From: Blastocatellia bacterium
Lineage (GTDB): Bacteria > Acidobacteriota > Blastocatellia > UBA7656 > JADIYM01
DNA: 32,504 nucleotides
Assembly (NCBI GenBank): GCA_021463145.1
Contig: JAJTWZ010000046.1
Span: 1-32,504 of the forward strand
Reading direction: 5' to 3'
Positions 31,956-32,504 of the stretch are shown here, piece after piece. Below the pieces are notes generated by a model that saw nothing but the letters and a program-made list of their open reading frames with translations, did not search any database and was not told where the DNA came from. Both the position numbers and the translations under genes were made by a program. Numbering within the stretch: position 1 is the stretch's first letter; each line of letters opens with the position of its first letter.

Positions 31956-32504
31956 GTACCGCGAGTGGCAGCGAGCGGGTCGCCGTGGACAGGACAGCAC
32001 AGATCCATGCGCCTCGGTGGAGTGTCGCAGGCGATCGGCGCATCGCACGCGGTACTGATCGCGCGACCGTGACACGCGGTGACGTGGCGACGGCAGGTCA
32101 GTCGGCGACTTGACCCGCTCGCTGCCGCTCGCGGTACTGATCCCTGGTGCAAGCCTGAGTGACGCCTGCGGATCAGTACCGCGAGCGGCAGCGAGCGGGT
32201 CGCCGTGGAGTAGACGCACGCCGTGCGCGGAGGCGGCACCGCAGACCGGGCAGATCCGTACCGCGAGCGACATCGAGCGGGTGGACCGCGCGGACAGGAC
32301 ATTACAGATGCATGCGCCGCCGTGGAGTGTCGCAGGCGACCGGCGCATCGCCGGACAGTCGCACGCGGTACTTATCCCAGGTCCAAGCCAGAGTGACGCC
32401 TGCGGATCAGTACCGCGAGCGGCAGCGAGCGGGTGGACCGCGCGGACAGGACATTACAGATGCATGCGCCGCCGTGGAGTGTCGCAGGCGACCGGCGCAT
32501 CGCC
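31956..32504. repeat. Palindromic repeat array to the right edge
   Basis: No gene supported. A 25-base core, GTACCGCGAGCGGCAGCGAG + CGGGT, occurs directly at 31956 (1 change), 32176, 32258 (2 changes) and 32410, and inverted at 32113-32137. A 95-base unit repeats at 32258-32352 and 32410-32504 with two changes in the first 16 bases and exact identity over the last 79; a diverged copy is at 31956-32046. A 70-base unit at 32131-32200 recurs at 32365-32434 with four changes. The window ends exactly at a repeat end. Confidence 0.85.
32113..32200. repeat. Perfect 30-bp inverted repeat inside the array
   Basis: Arms 32113-32142 and 32171-32200 are exact reverse complements around a 28-base loop. 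The two halves are core copies facing each other. It could form a long hairpin in RNA or a cruciform in DNA. Confidence 0.85.

Noticed and set aside
31674-32348. Long minus-strand frames (up to 224 residues) over the 3' array
   Set aside because: They exist because GC-rich repeats lack stop codons; translations are repetitive, Arg/Ser-rich, overlap a supported plus-strand gene and have no domain.
31956-32504. CRISPR array
   Set aside because: Repeats are irregularly spaced, in both orientations, of unequal length and themselves duplicated with the intervening sequence; no cas gene is present.

Overview
The window is high-GC bacterial chromosomal DNA from an uncultured or poorly sampled lineage. 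It reads on both strands as a mosaic of short housekeeping, catabolic and signalling operons. No rRNA, tRNA, transposase, integrase, phage gene or CRISPR array was seen. A Reg_prop hybrid histidine kinase, a DUF2270 protein, a PQQ sugar dehydrogenase with PKD and tail repeats, a triple-FHA ABC transporter and acyl-CoA enzymes would fit an Acidobacteriota- or Deltaproteobacteria-like soil or sediment organism. That placement is inference; no marker gene here settles it. The left end cuts an open gene and the right end stops inside a direct repeat, so both look like assembly edges.

Layout. 1-1.1 kb: a visibly more A/T-rich segment with the 3' part of a zincin-like protein and a downstream exported protein, a possible effector/partner pair. 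1.46-4.2 kb (-): a secreted PQQ-type sugar dehydrogenase with five C-terminal GDWDG repeats. 4.5-7.35 kb (+): a lone sctV, the type III secretion export gate, followed by a phosphoglycolate phosphatase. 7.39-9.97 kb (-): a moaA-thiC operon. 10.2-10.6 kb (-): a single-domain response regulator. 10.7-11.8 kb (+): a small unknown gene overlapping a citrate lyase beta-like CoA lyase. 11.9-14.6 kb (+): a type I phosphodiesterase family protein and a DUF2270 membrane protein. 14.5-15.7 kb (-): glycine oxidase ThiO. 15.85-17.45 kb: a membrane-anchored tandem winged-helix protein (+) and two tandem paralogous small proteins (-), each followed by the same palindrome. 17.6-24.7 kb (+): a 1375-residue hybrid kinase and a zinc-ribbon/3xFHA/ABC2 fusion transporter. 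24.8-27.3 kb: a DUF2939 protein (+), dCTP deaminase (-) and a medium-chain dehydrogenase (+). 27.6-31.5 kb (-): an acyl-CoA operon (hydratase, isomerase-like crotonase, 3-hydroxyacyl-CoA dehydrogenase, hydratase) plus a lipoprotein. 31.6 kb (+): a small protein, then a palindromic repeat array to the end.

Functional threads. ThiC and ThiO belong to the pyrimidine and thiazole branches of thiamin synthesis but lie in separate transcription units. The acyl-CoA operon has the enzyme logic of beta-oxidation or phenylacetate-type ring degradation. The kinase, free receiver and FHA transporter indicate both two-component and phosphothreonine signalling.

The most interesting non-coding structure is: (i) several sigma70-like promoters, the best being TTGACA-N17-TACAGT for dcd; (ii) several genes whose -10-like box lies only 8-11 bases before the start codon with no Shine-Dalgarno sequence, suggesting leaderless mRNAs; (iii) a mirror-like divergent promoter at 31499-31552; and (iv) at least three families of palindromic or dispersed extragenic repeats, some of which encode the C-terminal tails of genes. 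I found no convincing complete new defence or biosynthetic system. The best candidates for new biology are the tandem small-protein paralogues, the zincin/exported-protein pair and the 3' repeat array.
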